From the NCBI GenBank assembly GCA_013138595.1, contig WTCM01000195.1:1-38531 (forward strand): DNA of 38,531 nt, written 5' to 3'. Positions 9,786 to 18,193 of this stretch are shown one piece after another; position 1 is the first letter of the stretch, and the number at the start of each line of letters is the position of its first letter. The stretch is from Methyloprofundus sp. Lineage in GTDB: Bacteria > Pseudomonadota > Gammaproteobacteria > Methylococcales > Methylomonadaceae. The notes beneath the pieces are model-generated. The model had not been told where the DNA came from. It was given only the letters and a program-made list of their open reading frames with translations, and searched no databases. Position numbers and translations under genes: made by a program.

Positions 9786-10277
9786 ATGAGTACTCATTTA
9801 AACCTAAACCTAGCCGCTGAAAACCTCGCCCACTACTTACGCAGCCAGCATGCCCAATTAGTCACCGCTGAATCTTGTACAGGTGGTTGGTTAGCGCAAT
9901 GCATCACGGAAATAGCAGGCAGTTCCGCATGGTTTGATCGAGGCTTTATTACTTATAGCAATGCCTCTAAAGTTGATATGTTAAAGGTTGATCACAGCAC
10001 TTTAGAGCAATATGGCGCAGTTAGTGCCGAAGTTGCTGCACAAATGACCCAAGGCGCTTTGGGTAATAGCCTTGCTGAATATGCCATTGCGATTACGGGC
10101 GTTGCTGGCCCCACAGGCGGAAGCAAGGAAAAGCCTGTAGGCACTGTGTTTATTGCCTGTCAAAAAAGACAGGCTGCCGCGCATGTGATATTAGAGCACT
10201 TTACAGGCGACCGATACGCTGTGCGCCAGCAAGCGGTTTATACAGCACTACAGTTAATCCCCAGTCTATCGCTATGA
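9786..10277 (+). CDS. pncC: Nicotinamide-nucleotide amidase (CinA C-terminal domain family)
   Basis: Hydrolyses nicotinamide mononucleotide to nicotinate mononucleotide in NAD recycling. The 163 residues equal a stand-alone CinA C-terminal domain. TAESCTGGWLAQCITEIAGS contains the conserved Ser-Cys-Thr-Gly-Gly active-site segment, followed by SAWFDRGFITYSNASK, GAVSAEVAAQM and ITGVAGPTGGSKEKPVGTVF, all family blocks in the right order. In many gammaproteobacteria this gene precedes recA; here recA is absent and a DUF2231-type protein follows after 133 bp of unremarkable sequence. Confidence 0.92.
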   Translation: MSTHLNLNLAAENLAHYLRSQHAQLVTAESCTGGWLAQCITEIAGSSAWFDRGFITYSNASKVDMLKVDHSTLEQYGAVSAEVAAQMTQGALGNSLAEYAIAITGVAGPTGGSKEKPVGTVFIACQKRQAAAHVILEHFTGDRYAVRQQAVYTALQLIPSLSL

Positions 10278-10410
10278 AATACCGTATAATACCTCTGAAT
10301 TAAAAGTGGAGTCCTTAGCTATTTTATCCATTTAATGAGCAGTCCCTTTTCAAGGCATTGCGTCAATCATAAAACACCTTTTTCCACCCTAAATAAGCAA
10401 CTAAAAAACC

Positions 10411-11523
10411 ATGATAGATTTAATTTTTGATGTCTTACCGCAAATTCATGGCGGTGGCAATCACCAAGGCTCTGGCGCTGTTAAAGGTTTAGAAGCTTTT
10501 TTAAGCTTTATCGAATCACTCACCACCAAAAACCCGACAGAAATTTTTGCTGCTTTTATGCCAGGCATTTCTGCCTTGGATAATATTCATCCTTTGCTTG
10601 TGCATTTTCCTATTGTACTTTTTACCCTATTTTTCTTTGCCGACACACTTGGCGGCTTGCTCAACAAGCGTCATTGGCGACAATTTGCTACGCCCTTGCT
10701 TTATCTAGGAACACTAACTGCTATTTTTACGGTGATTGCTGGGTTTCAAGCGGCGTATTCAGCACCGCATAATGATGCGACGCATGCCATTATGTTACGT
10801 CATCAAGGCTTTGGTATTGCCGTGACTGTACTCGCCTTGCTGTTATCATTACGCCGTTATTTTGCTGATGAGACTTTTTTAGAGCGCAAAACTTATGGGT
10901 ATTTTTCTTTATCTGCCTTGTTGCTGCTGTTGCTAACATTAGGCGCGGATTTAGGGGGCTTTATGGTGTATCAATATGGCGTAGCCGTTGCCCCTGTGAT
11001 ACGAGCGAATACTTATTTGCAACAAGCTACGCCAATGCAAGGGCATAATCACGGTAGTGAATCCGCACACCAACAGGGTGATGCTCATAGTCACGGTAGC
11101 AACGAAGCGGCTCACCAGCATGATGAAAATGCAGATGGGCATAGTCATGGTGCGAATGAAGCTGCGCATCAACATGGCGAAAGTGCAGATGCTCATAGCC
11201 ATGCTAACGATCAGCCAGCACATCAACATGATGAAACGGCAAACGCCCATAGTCATGGCAGTAATGAAGCTGAACATAGTCATGGTGTTAAGGAGCCTGT
11301 ACATCAGCATAGCGAAAGTGCAGCCGCTCATAGCCACACCAACAATGAGCCAGCACATCAACATGACGAAGGGGCAAGCACTCACAGTCATGATAGCAAT
11401 GAAGCTAAACATACTCCTCAAAAGCAATACAAGATCGATATTGCCGTCCCTGTTGAGATTTTATATGAACAAGCCACACCTGCTCATACCCATGATCATG
11501 GCGGGCATGGGCATAGTCATTAA
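10411..11523 (+). CDS. DUF2231-type membrane protein with histidine-repeat tail
   Basis: The 370 residues have two parts. Residues 55-200 match the DUF2231 membrane family: HPLLVHFPIVLFTLFFFADT for the first helix, and further helices at about 91-112, 133-147 and 161-190. Conserved histidines sit at the membrane face. Residues 210-370 are a hydrophilic tail with 34 histidines in 160 positions, made of 18-residue repeats such as AHSHGSNEAAHQHDENAD, ending in HTHDHGGHGHSH. Such tails bind Zn, Ni, Cu or Co in metal chaperones and transporters, so a role in metal storage or sensing at the membrane is inferred. DUF2231 has no firmly assigned function. The tail side (cytoplasm or periplasm) is not settled by the sequence. 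Confidence 0.8.
   Translation: MIDLIFDVLPQIHGGGNHQGSGAVKGLEAFLSFIESLTTKNPTEIFAAFMPGISALDNIHPLLVHFPIVLFTLFFFADTLGGLLNKRHWRQFATPLLYLGTLTAIFTVIAGFQAAYSAPHNDATHAIMLRHQGFGIAVTVLALLLSLRRYFADETFLERKTYGYFSLSALLLLLLTLGADLGGFMVYQYGVAVAPVIRANTYLQQATPMQGHNHGSESAHQQGDAHSHGSNEAAHQHDENADGHSHGANEAAHQHGESADAHSHANDQPAHQHDETANAHSHGSNEAEHSHGVKEPVHQHSESAAAHSHTNNEPAHQHDEGASTHSHDSNEAKHTPQKQYKIDIAVPVEILYEQATPAHTHDHGGHGHSH
11083..11409 (+). repeat. In-frame 54-bp tandem repeats coding for His-rich units
   Basis: About five full 54-bp units and a partial one encode AHSHGSNEAAHQHDENAD-like 18-mers. One unit carries a 27-bp half-unit insertion (AEHSHGVKEP). Units differ at several bases, more at synonymous and linker positions than at histidine codons, so the array is old but selected for histidine. 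It lies inside the DUF2231-type gene. Confidence 0.85.
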
Positions 11524-11589
11524 TTGCTGAAAAAATAACGGTGAAAAGATCATTCCTTCTAGGGATAGGTATCTACACATCAATACCCT

Positions 11590-11695
11590 GTAGGATGGGT
11601 AGAACGAAGCGCCTGCCTTTTTAGGCGCGTAGTGAAACCCATCATTCTGTGCATATAATGATGGGTTTCGCAAAAAGACGCTCTACCCATCCTAC
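11590..11695. repeat. 106-bp palindromic repeat element
   Basis: GTAGGATGGGTAGAACGAAGCG at the left is nearly the reverse complement of CGCTCTACCCATCCTAC at the right, and GAAACCCATCATTCTG pairs with AATGATGGGTTTC around a small central loop (about 11634-11670). A diverged, left-truncated copy occurs at 32910-32970, showing this is a dispersed family. It lies between two plus-strand genes. No coding function; the small frames across it are artefacts. Confidence 0.85.
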
Positions 11696-11771
11696 GTAAA
11701 TCATTGAAATAATTACCTTCTATGGATTTTATCTTTGGTACTAGAAACAACAACACGCAAAAATATAACCC

Positions 11772-12029
11772 ATGCAAGCAATTGAAATAGATAATAATAT
11801 TCCTACCCCTAAAAATAAACCGTTTAAATACGGGTTATACCAAGGACAACTAAAAATTAGTGATGATTTTGACGAACCTTTACCCGATAGTTTCTGGCTA
11901 GAACTCGCACATAATAATTTGGCTGATAGACAAAATGCAACAGACGTTCACAATGCTTATAAGGAATTTAAAGCTAGCGGTAAAGCAAGCATAAGTTTAG
12001 ATGAGATGATAAAAGAAAATAGCTTATAA
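11772..12029 (+). CDS. Putative antitoxin, apparently chimeric, without a toxin
   Basis: The 85-residue product looks like pieces of two antitoxin types joined. The first half (FKYGLYQGQLKISDDFDEPL, then PDSFW) resembles the C-terminal tail of DUF2281/Phd-like antitoxins. The last third (AYKEFKASGKASISLDEMIK) resembles the tail of RelB-like antitoxins. No toxin gene follows: the 133 bp to the next gene hold no recognisable remnant. The frame is intact from the ATG at 11772. It could instead be an uncharacterised small protein; the similarity is from memory of motif style and is not strong. Confidence 0.45.
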   Translation: MQAIEIDNNIPTPKNKPFKYGLYQGQLKISDDFDEPLPDSFWLELAHNNLADRQNATDVHNAYKEFKASGKASISLDEMIKENSL

Positions 12030-12162
12030 CAAAACGTAATTATCACAATAAGGGGCGGAAAAATAAACACATGGCTAATTAATCAAAGACCTGCCCAGTT
12101 TATTGACCTTTTCTATCGAGACTGCCCCCGCTGGTTTAGAGGCTGCATCATAGGGGCATGGC

Positions 12163-12759
12163 TTACAAAAGCTGTGATAAGTAATATACCTTATCGTAAT
12201 TTAACCTGCATACATCTAAATATGGAGTTGACTTAAATTCCACCTTTATGTCTTTAGGTTTATGCCTAGATGTATCTTTATCGGCTGTTCTCTTGATATG
12301 ACATAAAATACCTTTATAACATATTTTTAATTTATCAAATTCTGTTTTATCAAATTCTGGTGAACCCTCACTGGCTAACTTTACCCTATCAATAATAAAT
12401 TGAAAAAATAACTTTCCTGAGCGAAGTTGCTTTAAATAGCTCCCTGTATTTGTTGATTTTAACTCAATTAAAAAGACAATAACATCATAGCCATTTTGAA
12501 AAACAAGAATATAATCATTTTTGCTACAAAGTCCTCTTGTGCCTGAATTAAAAAATGGAAAAACAGTATCTTTTTGTGATACTTTATCCTTATCAAAGCT
12601 AAAGCAATAAATATTGTCAGAATTGTTAATTTTAATTTCTACTGACAAGCCTTCCTTTGCCTCGCTAAGGCGTAAAGTATTTTGATCGCCCTCAACTAGA
12701 GGGAAATAAAACTCTTCATCAATAATACTATTTTTTAATATCTCAGGGAAATTTCTCAT
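12163..12759 (-). CDS. Putative PD-(D/E)XK nuclease partner of the upstream ATPase
   Basis: Family not recognised by name. The 198 residues contain a likely restriction-endonuclease-fold core: CSKNDYILVFQNG with D82, a second strand DVIVFLIELKS with E99 and K101 (the D...ExK pattern), and a following helix YLKQLRSGKLFFQFIIDRV with Q111. Predicted strands flank the motif on both sides. Its ATG is only 8 bp after the ATPase stop, and the ribosome binding site AAGGAG lies in the last ATPase codons, so the two are translationally coupled and probably act together. AT-rich like its partner. A nuclease effector controlled by the ATPase is the inferred role. Catalysis is unproven. Confidence 0.6.
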   Translation of the reverse strand: MRNFPEILKNSIIDEEFYFPLVEGDQNTLRLSEAKEGLSVEIKINNSDNIYCFSFDKDKVSQKDTVFPFFNSGTRGLCSKNDYILVFQNGYDVIVFLIELKSTNTGSYLKQLRSGKLFFQFIIDRVKLASEGSPEFDKTEFDKLKICYKGILCHIKRTADKDTSRHKPKDIKVEFKSTPYLDVCRLNYDKVYYLSQLL

Positions 12760-12767
12760 TACCCTAG

Positions 12768-14120
12768 TTACTCCTTTGCATCCTGCATTGCATAATAAAT
12801 TTCATTAGATGATTTATTAAGATCATTGATCACTTTATCAAATGTTTCAGCAATAATACCTTCATCTTCATCTAGTATCATAGGTGTTATTTTCTTATCA
12901 TCAAATAAATAAGCAGAAACTTGATTACTTTCTAGTAATTCATTATCGTTATAAGCATATTTACTTTGTAAACCTTTAGCGGCTGGAAAGTCTTTTTTTA
13001 GCATAATGAGATTATTTAGTTCACGGATAAAATAATCACTATGTGTACTAACGACAACCTTTAAGCCTGCATTAACTAATTGTGCGAGAACTCGAGCGAT
13101 TTGACGCTGATTATCAGGATGTAAACTAAGTTCAGGTTCGTCAATCATCAGATAATCTCCTTTTTCTGCAAGGTGCTCTAAATAAAAAACAAGCCCAAAT
13201 AAGGTTTTAACTGTTGATGAACCAAAATGTAAGGGTAATTTTTTATTGTTGCTTCGGTAGGGAAGAAAAAAAACATTTCCTTGTTCATCAGTCTTATATT
13301 TACCATTTAATACCTTTTTTTGTATATATTGGGCATAAATATAATAAATACTCTTTTCTTTTCTTGATCTCCCTATTTTATTCAAAAATTGAATATAATC
13401 CTGCACTGGGTCTGCATAACGAGAATCTAAAATATCTTTTAACAGCTCCATAGGGTCTACTTTATCTTTTTGAGCATGTTGCAATAATAAATTACGAGTA
13501 CTTGATAGCTCTTTAAAAAATAGGTTTAACCCTGCCCTTTCTGCTGGAAGCAGGAATGAATCTTGGGATAAGCAAGAAAAAGCAATATTGACTAGTTCAT
13601 TTGAAATAAAAGTTTGTAATAACCTATCAGGTATATCTGTATTACTATTTAAAGTTAAATGAATTTTATCGCTATCAGCTTTTTTTTCTGATAATAGGAT
13701 CCAGTCTGTCTTTTTCCCAAGGGAAACTGTTTGATTAGATGCCTTTTTAATCGCTCGTCTTCGTAAGTCTTCATTATCAAAATTTAAACGTATTTCCGTA
13801 TTAGAGAACTCATCATCTGTTACTCCAAATAAACGTGGCATATATTCTTTAAAATGCTCTTCAATATGAGAAGTCATCTCATGGATCTTACTCTCTAAAA
13901 TATCATTAATTGATAGGGTATGTGTGCTATTTTTCTTTAGATCGTTAATAATATCCTTTACAAAATCAAAGCGAATATCAAACTCTTTTTCTAATAAGCC
14001 ATAAAGAGAATACATAACATAGGTTTTTCCTGAATTATTTTTACCGCAGAGTAAGGTAAATTCGTTTAATGTTACGCTACCTTGTTTAATATTTCCTAGG
14101 TGCTCAAAGTTGATTTTCAT
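12768..14120 (-). CDS. AAA/ABC-type ATPase (OLD/SMC-like), likely defence module
   Basis: The 450 residues form a single ABC/SMC-like ATPase split by a middle insertion. Walker A GKNNSGKT is at 26-33, right after an N-terminal MKINFEHLGNIKQGSVTLNE that is typical of AAA_15/AAA_21 proteins. A signature-like HFGSSTVKTL is at about 298-307. Walker B YLMIDEPELSLHP is at 323-335 with catalytic E328, and the switch histidine H360 is in VVVSTHSDYF. The insertion (about 60-290) is helical. No TOPRIM domain follows, unlike full OLD nucleases. Stand-alone ATPases of this type pair with nucleases or toxins in phage-defence systems such as Septu and PARIS. The next gene is a putative nuclease. Confidence 0.85.
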   Translation of the reverse strand: MKINFEHLGNIKQGSVTLNEFTLLCGKNNSGKTYVMYSLYGLLEKEFDIRFDFVKDIINDLKKNSTHTLSINDILESKIHEMTSHIEEHFKEYMPRLFGVTDDEFSNTEIRLNFDNEDLRRRAIKKASNQTVSLGKKTDWILLSEKKADSDKIHLTLNSNTDIPDRLLQTFISNELVNIAFSCLSQDSFLLPAERAGLNLFFKELSSTRNLLLQHAQKDKVDPMELLKDILDSRYADPVQDYIQFLNKIGRSRKEKSIYYIYAQYIQKKVLNGKYKTDEQGNVFFLPYRSNNKKLPLHFGSSTVKTLFGLVFYLEHLAEKGDYLMIDEPELSLHPDNQRQIARVLAQLVNAGLKVVVSTHSDYFIRELNNLIMLKKDFPAAKGLQSKYAYNDNELLESNQVSAYLFDDKKITPMILDEDEGIIAETFDKVINDLNKSSNEIYYAMQDAKE

Positions 14121-14156
14121 AATATTTTGATATTCTTATTATCTTAAAGTAAGCTG

Positions 14157-14185
14157 TTTATATATTGCTTTGTGCTATAGCGTAA
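14157..14185 (-). promoter_or_regulatory. Candidate promoter of the ATPase-nuclease pair
   Basis: On the minus strand TTACGC (14185-14180), a 17-bp spacer and TATAAA (14162-14157) lie about 37 bp upstream of the ATPase ATG. It is in the right place, but AT-rich DNA makes such matches common. Confidence 0.35.
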
Positions 14186-14219
14186 TTGCGATGTATCGAC
14201 ACTGCTCAATGGCACAAGC

Positions 14220-14311
14220 TTACACGTAACTATCCTTTCGGTGCAATACTCGACCTATTTCAATAGTATCTTCAAATCCTTAATCGCGCTATTTCTGATG
14301 TTAATTTTCAT
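14220..14311 (-). pseudogene. RelE-family toxin remnant with internal deletion
   Basis: From the ATG at 14311, 3 bp after the antitoxin stop, the frame reads MKINIRNSAIKDLK, a typical RelE/ParE toxin N-terminus, then stops early. In the next frame the same stretch reads EDTIEIGRVLHRKDSYV followed by a stop at 14220-14222. That is the typical toxin C-terminus (hydrophobic strand, then HRKD-Y). The middle of the gene, about 60 codons, is missing, and the two ends are joined out of frame. The toxin is therefore inactive. Confidence 0.7.
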
Positions 14312-14314
14312 TTT

Positions 14315-14494
14315 TTAAATACTCATCAAATCAAATGAAATTAGCTCATCATTTCTTGATGCTTTCAGCAACTTTAAATCATCATTGTCTTCTTTTGATA
14401 CAATTTCTAAGCCATCACCTTTAAAATGCTCAAGTAGCCAAGTGACTTTATCCGCTAACTTATCATCCTTGATGTTTATCGTGATTGATTGCAT
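14315..14494 (-). CDS. Small antitoxin (59 aa) of a RelBE-like pair
   Basis: An intact 59-codon gene, MQSITINIKDDKLADKVTWL continuing to a TAA at 14315-14317. The N-terminus is a short beta strand followed by a helix (DDKLADKVTWLLEHFKGDG), as in small RelB-like antitoxins that open with a DNA-binding strand. The acidic C-terminal half (SKEDNDDLKLLKASRNDELI) would wrap the toxin. A good ribosome binding site (AAGGTG) lies 7-8 bp before the ATG. It is immediately followed by the toxin remnant at 14220-14311. It is too short for common gene-length cut-offs. It may still repress its own promoter or protect against related toxins. Confidence 0.65.
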   Translation of the reverse strand: MQSITINIKDDKLADKVTWLLEHFKGDGLEIVSKEDNDDLKLLKASRNDELISFDLMSI

Positions 14495-14666
14495 GATTTA
14501 TCACCTTCTTTAAAATTTATGCTTAGGATAGCACTCTACAGAGCAATATTTTAACACCGAAAACCCTACTCCCCCCATAAGCAAAAAACTATGTTATTTC
14601 TTCGCTTCAAGAGCGGGTATCAATATGTTATTCTAATCGGCTTTATTGCCAATTTTTCTGCTTATA

Positions 14667-15299
14667 ATGAAACGAACCCGAGTCAAAATATGTGGCTTCA
14701 CTTCCCCTGAACAAGCCGCGTTTGCTGCTTATGCGGGCGTTGATGCTATCGGCTTAGTGTTTTACCCGCCTAGCCCTAGGCATGTTTCTATTCGCCAAGC
14801 ACAGGAAATTGTCGCGGCTTTACCCGCCTTTACAACCGTTGTGGCTCTGTTTGTGGATGCTGAACAAACACAAATTAATGAAACATTAGCGCAAGTTTCT
14901 ATCGATGTGTTGCAATTTCATGGCGATGAAACGCCTACCGCTTGCAGACTCTATAATAAACCTTATATTAAGGCGATTAGAATGCAGGAAGGCACCGATA
15001 TAGCGGCTTTAAATCAAGATTACCATGATGCACAGGGCTTATTGCTAGATGCTTATCATGCGCAAACAAAAGGCGGCACTGGGGAAAAATTTGATTGGGA
15101 TTTAATTCCTAAAGACTGTACATTGCCGATTATTCTTGCGGGCGGTTTAGAGTCTAGCAATGCCAGTGGTGCAATTAATAGTGTTCAACCTTATGCTTTA
15201 GATGTCAGTAGTGGCGTGGAGATCAGCAAAGGGATTAAAGATAATAATAAAATAGCAGCATTTTTAACTGAGGTTTACCAAAGTGACAGAAACAAGTAA
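14667..15299 (+). CDS. trpF: Phosphoribosylanthranilate isomerase
   Basis: Third step of tryptophan synthesis: isomerises phosphoribosylanthranilate to CdRP. TIM barrel starting with [13 protein letters not shown] (catalytic Cys in KICG), then [33 protein letters not shown] and LDVSSGVE, all family blocks. The ATG at 14667 ([10 protein letters not shown]) is preferred over the upstream TTG at 14646, which would add MPIFLLI, not seen in the family; this gives 210 residues. It overlaps trpB by 17 bp. It opens an eight-gene run to purF. No trp leader peptide or attenuator is evident upstream. Confidence 0.95.
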   Translation: MKRTRVKICGFTSPEQAAFAAYAGVDAIGLVFYPPSPRHVSIRQAQEIVAALPAFTTVVALFVDAEQTQINETLAQVSIDVLQFHGDETPTACRLYNKPYIKAIRMQEGTDIAALNQDYHDAQGLLLDAYHAQTKGGTGEKFDWDLIPKDCTLPIILAGGLESSNASGAINSVQPYALDVSSGVEISKGIKDNNKIAAFLTEVYQSDRNK

Positions 15300-16494
15300 T
15301 TTATACGATATGCCAGATGAACGGGGTCACTTTGGTCCTTATGGTGGCTTATTTATCGCTGAAACGCTGATTCCTGCCGTCGAAGAGCTGGATCATGCGT
15401 ATAAAAAATATATGACCGATGCGGACTTTATGGCCGAGTTGGATAAAGATTTCCAGCATTATGTCGGTCGCCCTTCCCCGCTGTATCATGCCGAACGTTG
15501 GACGCGTGAATTAGGTGGTGCGCAGATTTACCTTAAACGTGAAGATCTAAACCATACCGGTGCGCATAAAATCAATAATACCGTGGGTCAGATTTTATTG
15601 GCCAAACGTATGGGGAAAACCCGTATTATTGCTGAAACGGGCGCAGGACAACATGGCGTTGCCACTGCGACTGTTTGCGCTCGTTTAGGTTTAGAGTGTG
15701 TCGTGTATATGGGCGCTGTCGATGTAGAACGACAAAAGCTGAATGTTTACCGTATGCAACTCTTAGGCGCAAAAGTCGTTGCCGTTGAATCAGGTTCTAA
15801 AACTTTGAAAGATGCCTTAAACGAAGCGATTCGTGATTGGGTGACTAATGTTGATAATACTTTCTACATTATCGGCACAGCAGCAGGTCCTGCGCCTTAC
15901 CCTGCGATGGTCAGAGACTTTCAATCTATTATTGGGCGTGAAGCTAAACAACAATGTCTAGCCCAAACAGGACAACTTCCGAACGCGCTCGTCGCTTGTA
16001 TTGGCGGTGGTTCTAATGCGATTGGTTTATTTCACCCGTTCATTAATGATGCGGATGTACGCATGATTGGGGTAGAAGCCGCAGGTGATGGCATCGAAAC
16101 AGGTCGGCATGCCGCGCCTTTATGTGCAGGTCGCCCTGGTGTGCTACATGGTAATCGTACTTATCTGATGGAAGATGATAACGGTGAAATTATTGAAACG
16201 CATTCTATCTCGGCTGGCTTAGATTATCCTGGTGTCGGCCCTGAACATGCGTGGTTAAAAGATATAGGCAGAGCGGAATATGTCAGCATTACGGATGATG
16301 AAGCCTTACAAGGCTTTCATGCATTGACCAAAATGGAAGGCATTATTCCTGCCTTAGAGTCTAGTCATGCGATGGCATACACTTTAAAGCTTGCACCGAC
16401 GATGCAAAAAGACGAAATATTAATTGTTAATTTATCAGGTCGTGGTGACAAAGATATGCATACCATGGCTGCACGTGAGGGAATTGAAATATGA
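15283..16494 (+). CDS. trpB: Tryptophan synthase beta chain
   Basis: PLP subunit that joins indole and serine to make tryptophan, in an alpha2-beta2 complex with TrpA. The 403 residues show [20 protein letters not shown] at the start, the PLP lysine in [26 protein letters not shown], and the phosphate loop GGGSNAIG. It starts with GTG at 15283, inside the end of trpF; the GTG gives the expected [11 protein letters not shown]. It overlaps trpA by 4 bp (ATGA). Length and motifs are normal. Confidence 0.98.
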   Translation: MTETSNLYDMPDERGHFGPYGGLFIAETLIPAVEELDHAYKKYMTDADFMAELDKDFQHYVGRPSPLYHAERWTRELGGAQIYLKREDLNHTGAHKINNTVGQILLAKRMGKTRIIAETGAGQHGVATATVCARLGLECVVYMGAVDVERQKLNVYRMQLLGAKVVAVESGSKTLKDALNEAIRDWVTNVDNTFYIIGTAAGPAPYPAMVRDFQSIIGREAKQQCLAQTGQLPNALVACIGGGSNAIGLFHPFINDADVRMIGVEAAGDGIETGRHAAPLCAGRPGVLHGNRTYLMEDDNGEIIETHSISAGLDYPGVGPEHAWLKDIGRAEYVSITDDEALQGFHALTKMEGIIPALESSHAMAYTLKLAPTMQKDEILIVNLSGRGDKDMHTMAAREGIEI

Positions 16495-17300
16495 GTCGTT
16501 TAGCCGCTCGTTTTGTAGAATTTAAACAATCGGGTCATAAGGCACTGATTCCTTTTATCACCGCTGGCGATCCTAGCCCTGATTTTACTGTGCCGATGAT
16601 GCACGCGATGGTTACCGCAGGTGCTGATATTATTGAACTCGGTGTGCCTTTTTCAGACCCTATGGCGGATGGCCCTGTGATTCAACGTGCGAGTGAACGC
16701 GCCTTAGCACATGGCATGAGCTTACGCCGCACTATTGAGATGGTGGTTGAATTTAGAAAAGACGATCAAATTACCCCTGTGGTATTAATGGGCTATGCTA
16801 ACCCGATTGAAGCAATGGGTTATGAAGCTTTTGCCATCGCTGCTGAAAATGCAGGTGTCGATGGAGTCTTAACAGTAGACTTACCACCAGAAGAAGCGCA
16901 AGATTGTGCAGCTACTCTGAAAGAACATCATATCGACCAAATCTTTTTACTGGCTCCGAATAGCAATGTAGAGCGTATTAAAAAGATGGATGCGCTGGGC
17001 AGTGGTTTTTTATATTATGTCTCAGTCAAGGGTATTACAGGTGCGGGTCACTTAGATACTGACGATGTTAAACGCAAGTTAGTGGATATTCGTGCGAATA
17101 CGCAAATCCCTGTCGGTATAGGTTTTGGTATTAAAGATGCAGAAACAGCAAAAGTGATTTCAGGCTTAGGTGATGCAGTGGTTGTCGGTAGTGCCTTAAT
17201 CAGTAAAATAGAAGCTAATTTAGACGTGCCTGAACAGGCTAAACAAGAAATTAGTGATTTATTAAACGCCATGCGTGTTGCAATGGATAATAAAAATTAA
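16491..17300 (+). CDS. trpA: Tryptophan synthase alpha chain
   Basis: Cleaves indole-3-glycerol phosphate to indole, which is channelled to TrpB. The 269 residues carry the catalytic pair Glu49 ([13 protein letters not shown]) and Asp60 (PMADGPVIQ) at the canonical numbers, plus [14 protein letters not shown] and the phosphate site [12 protein letters not shown]. It is coupled to trpB by the ATGA overlap, which suits equimolar synthesis of the two subunits. accD follows after 15 bp. Confidence 0.98.
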   Translation: MSRLAARFVEFKQSGHKALIPFITAGDPSPDFTVPMMHAMVTAGADIIELGVPFSDPMADGPVIQRASERALAHGMSLRRTIEMVVEFRKDDQITPVVLMGYANPIEAMGYEAFAIAAENAGVDGVLTVDLPPEEAQDCAATLKEHHIDQIFLLAPNSNVERIKKMDALGSGFLYYVSVKGITGAGHLDTDDVKRKLVDIRANTQIPVGIGFGIKDAETAKVISGLGDAVVVGSALISKIEANLDVPEQAKQEISDLLNAMRVAMDNKN

Positions 17301-17315
17301 AGACGGAGCATATTA

Positions 17316-18179
17316 ATGAGTTGGTTTGAAAATTTAGTCCCCGCTGCAATTAAAAAAGATTCTGATAAAAAGAAAGTCGCTGTTCCTGAAGGCTTATGGA
17401 ATAAGTGTTCTAAGTGTAATGCGATTCTGTATAACAGTGAATTAGAAAAAAATTATAATGTCTGCCCTAAATGCGATTATCACATGCGTATTGATGCGCG
17501 TCGTCGTTTAGATTTATTTTTAGACCCTGAAGACCGCGAAGAAATTGGTGGCAATGTAAAACCGCTTGATCCTTTAAAATTTAAAGACAGTAAAAAATAT
17601 AAAGATCGTCTCAGCCAAGCACAGAAAAAGACCCAAGAGAGCGATGCGCTATTGGTGATGTCAGGCACTTTAATGGGCAAACCTATTGTGGCGGCGGCTT
17701 TTAATTTTAGCTTTATGGGCGGTTCGATGGGCTCAGTGGTGGGTGAGCGTTTTGTACGTGGGGTGAATAAAAGCTTGGAAACAGGCGCGCCTTTTATCGT
17801 TTTCACTGCTAGTGGCGGTGCGCGCATGCAAGAGTCATTATTTTCTTTATTTCAAATGACCAAAACTAGTGCGGCCTTAACTAAGTTATCGCAAGCTTCT
17901 ATTCCTTATATCTCGTTTATGACCGATCCAACCATGGGTGGGGTTTCAGCGAGTTTAGCAATGCTAGGTGATATTAACGCGGCTGAACCTGAAGCCTTAA
18001 TTGGTTTTGCAGGGCCTAGAGTGATTGAGCAAACCGTGCGTGAAACGTTACCTGAAGGTTTTCAGCGTAGTGAGTTTTTACAAGAACATGGCGCAATTGA
18101 TATGATTATAGACCGTCGTGAAATACGTGCAGAAATCAGTTCAATCTTAGCCTTGTTAACGGCTAATCGCGCCGCCTAA
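17316..18179 (+). CDS. accD: Acetyl-CoA carboxylase carboxyltransferase subunit beta
   Basis: Carboxyltransferase beta subunit; with AccA it transfers CO2 from biotin to acetyl-CoA, giving malonyl-CoA for fatty acid synthesis. The N-terminal zinc ribbon has C31, C34, C50 and C53 (CSKC ... CPKC). The crotonase-like core shows [16 protein letters not shown] and [16 protein letters not shown]. The 287 residues are typical. The ribosome binding site GGAG is before the ATG. Its position between trpA and folC is the common gammaproteobacterial order. Confidence 0.98.
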   Translation: MSWFENLVPAAIKKDSDKKKVAVPEGLWNKCSKCNAILYNSELEKNYNVCPKCDYHMRIDARRRLDLFLDPEDREEIGGNVKPLDPLKFKDSKKYKDRLSQAQKKTQESDALLVMSGTLMGKPIVAAAFNFSFMGGSMGSVVGERFVRGVNKSLETGAPFIVFTASGGARMQESLFSLFQMTKTSAALTKLSQASIPYISFMTDPTMGGVSASLAMLGDINAAEPEALIGFAGPRVIEQTVRETLPEGFQRSEFLQEHGAIDMIIDRREIRAEISSILALLTANRAA

Positions 18180-18193
18180 GCTTAGCGTTCTTC

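Noticed and set aside
11083-11409. CRISPR-like tandem array
   Set aside because: Units are contiguous, in frame and coding, without spacers.
11057-11530. 157-codon plus-strand frame and 158-codon minus-strand frame over the His repeats
   Set aside because: Both are by-products of the 54-bp repeat periodicity; their Met/Ile-rich products have no domain character, while the DUF2231 frame does.
14500-14666. trp leader/attenuator
   Set aside because: No short Trp-rich peptide and no terminator/antiterminator pair could be seen before trpF.
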